In this document: positions 63,282 through 64,000 of the stretch, one piece after another | Layout of the letters: each line of letters starts with the position of its first letter | Position numbering within the stretch: the stretch's first letter is position 1 | NCBI RefSeq assembly: GCF_900143095.1 | Contig: NZ_FRDA01000002.1 | Coordinates: 62,001-126,000, forward strand | DNA length: 64,000 nucleotides | DNA from: Pseudomonas asturiensis | Lineage (GTDB): Bacteria > Pseudomonadota > Gammaproteobacteria > Pseudomonadales > Pseudomonadaceae | Reading direction: 5' to 3' | Program-made: the position numbers and the translations under genes | Notes under the pieces: generated by a model | Databases searched by the model: none | What the model was told of the DNA's origin: nothing | What the model saw: the letters and a program-made list of their open reading frames with translations, nothing else

Positions 63282-64000
63282 TTAACGTCCCCTCAGCAAT
63301 TTCAGGGTGCTGCGACCGAACATACGGCTGGCTGCCGGAGGTGGCGCCGAAGGTCGATCGGACTGGCCGAAGCGGCGTTCGAGCCAACTCTGGAAAAAGC
63401 CCCACAGGGTGGTCAGCGTCAGGAAGTAAATCGCGACGACCAAGTACAACTCGAAGACGCGAAAAGTCGCCGAGGTCACCATCTGCGTGCTGAGCAACAA
63501 CTCCTGCACCCCGATCACACTCACCAGCGTGGTGTTCTTGAGCATCACGTTGAACTCATTGCCCAGCGGCGGCACGATCACCCGAAACGCCTGGGGCAAC
63601 ACGATGCGCCGCATCAATTTGCCGAACCCCATACCCAGGGAACGCCCGGCTTCGTACTGGCCCTTGTCCACCGCGCCGATGCCGGCGCGGATGATCTCGG
63701 CCATGTACGCACCTTCATTCAGACCCAGGGCAATGATCGCCGCCTGGATATTGCCGGGGATGATCAGCCCGAACAGCTCGATGTCCTCGAAGCGGAAAAT
63801 CCCGCCCGCCGCCAGCGCCGTGTACAAAAACACGATCTGCACCAGTAACGGCGTGCCACGCATCAGCCACACGTAAAGGCGCACCGGCATGTGCAGCAGC
63901 GGGTTAGTCGAAAGACGCAACAGCGCCGCCGCCAGGCCCAGCGCACAGCCCAGCAGCATCGCCAGTACGCTGATAAGGCAAGTCAGCCACAACCCGGTGA
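63282..64000 (-). CDS. amino-acid ABC transporter permease (5' end outside window)
   Basis: About 239 residues of a HisM/HisQ-type permease, read up to the window edge where the N-terminus is cut. [21 protein letters not shown] is the first helix seen; the EAA-loop [33 protein letters not shown] is the ATPase-contact motif. It stops two bases before the ATPase start codon. A substrate-binding protein is expected further upstream, outside the window. Confidence 0.93.
   Translation of the reverse strand, partial: TGLWLTCLISVLAMLLGCALGLAAALLRLSTNPLLHMPVRLYVWLMRGTPLLVQIVFLYTALAAGGIFRFEDIELFGLIIPGNIQAAIIALGLNEGAYMAEIIRAGIGAVDKGQYEAGRSLGMGFGKLMRRIVLPQAFRVIVPPLGNEFNVMLKNTTLVSVIGVQELLLSTQMVTSATFRVFELYLVVAIYFLTLTTLWGFFQSWLERRFGQSDRPSAPPPAASRMFGRSTLKLLRGR

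Overview
The window reads as chromosome of a Pseudomonas, most likely the P. syringae group. The evidence is GC-rich core genes typical of that genus (a PilU-type ATPase, parvulin ppiC, pgm, a split pntAA/pntAB/pntB transhydrogenase, OprD porin) interrupted by less GC-rich accessory DNA. No tRNA, rRNA or CRISPR array was seen.

Layout. (1) 1-12.7 kb, core-like: end of a GntP permease with 3-hydroxybutyrate dehydrogenase, pilU-like ATPase, ppiC, pgm, a DinG/XPD-type helicase with a nuclease-like N-terminus, a MocR regulator, an unassigned ATP-pyrophosphatase, a quinone-oxidoreductase-like MDR enzyme and a LysR regulator. (2) 12.7-16.7 kb: a small insertion holding a P4-type tyrosine integrase and a chemoreceptor. 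(3) 16.8-22.7 kb: pntB-pntAB-pntAA, then wrbA, pirin and cytochrome b561. (4) 23-48 kb: a large aromatic-catabolism island, nearly all on the minus strand. (5) 48-53 kb: glutamine-synthetase-like ligase, class III aminotransferase, SDR and LysR. (6) 53.2-54.7 kb: an internally deleted IS66-family element with a VOC-protein passenger gene, bounded by a perfect 8-bp target duplication. (7) 54.8-59.4 kb: LysR plus an FMN alpha-hydroxyacid dehydrogenase, a TRAP-type permease, a small membrane protein and an RraA-type aldolase. (8) 59.4-64 kb: an SDR flanked by collapsed relics of the locus in (5), then gamma-glutamyltransferase and an amino-acid ABC transporter that runs off the window.

The aromatic island is the main discovery. 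It has five transcription units and one FCD-type GntR regulator (44507-45184). A palindromic element, core ATGCTAGCAT and usually ATGCTAGCATGCAAGC, lies upstream of each of the five units, all in the same orientation, and one of these sits in the shared region in front of the GntR gene itself. A sixth copy at 20168 has no obvious target gene. I infer that this is the operator of the GntR protein and that it defines a single regulon.

The units are: ADH-like MDR, cupin and SphA/MetA-type outer-membrane protein; HpaB-like monooxygenase, HpaC-like flavin reductase, OprD porin and ACS-family MFS transporter; TPP enzyme, SDR, DHDPS-like lyase, NIPSNAP protein, BphC-like type I extradiol dioxygenase and a second MDR; mhpB-C-D-F-E plus an MhpT-like importer; and a TfdB/MhpA-like hydroxylase with a ketoglutarate-semialdehyde-type dehydrogenase. 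Two hydroxylases and two unrelated ring-cleaving dioxygenases under one regulator suggest a substrate with two aromatic rings, or two rings opened in sequence, ending in the Mhp route to pyruvate and acetyl-CoA. The substrate cannot be read from the sequence.
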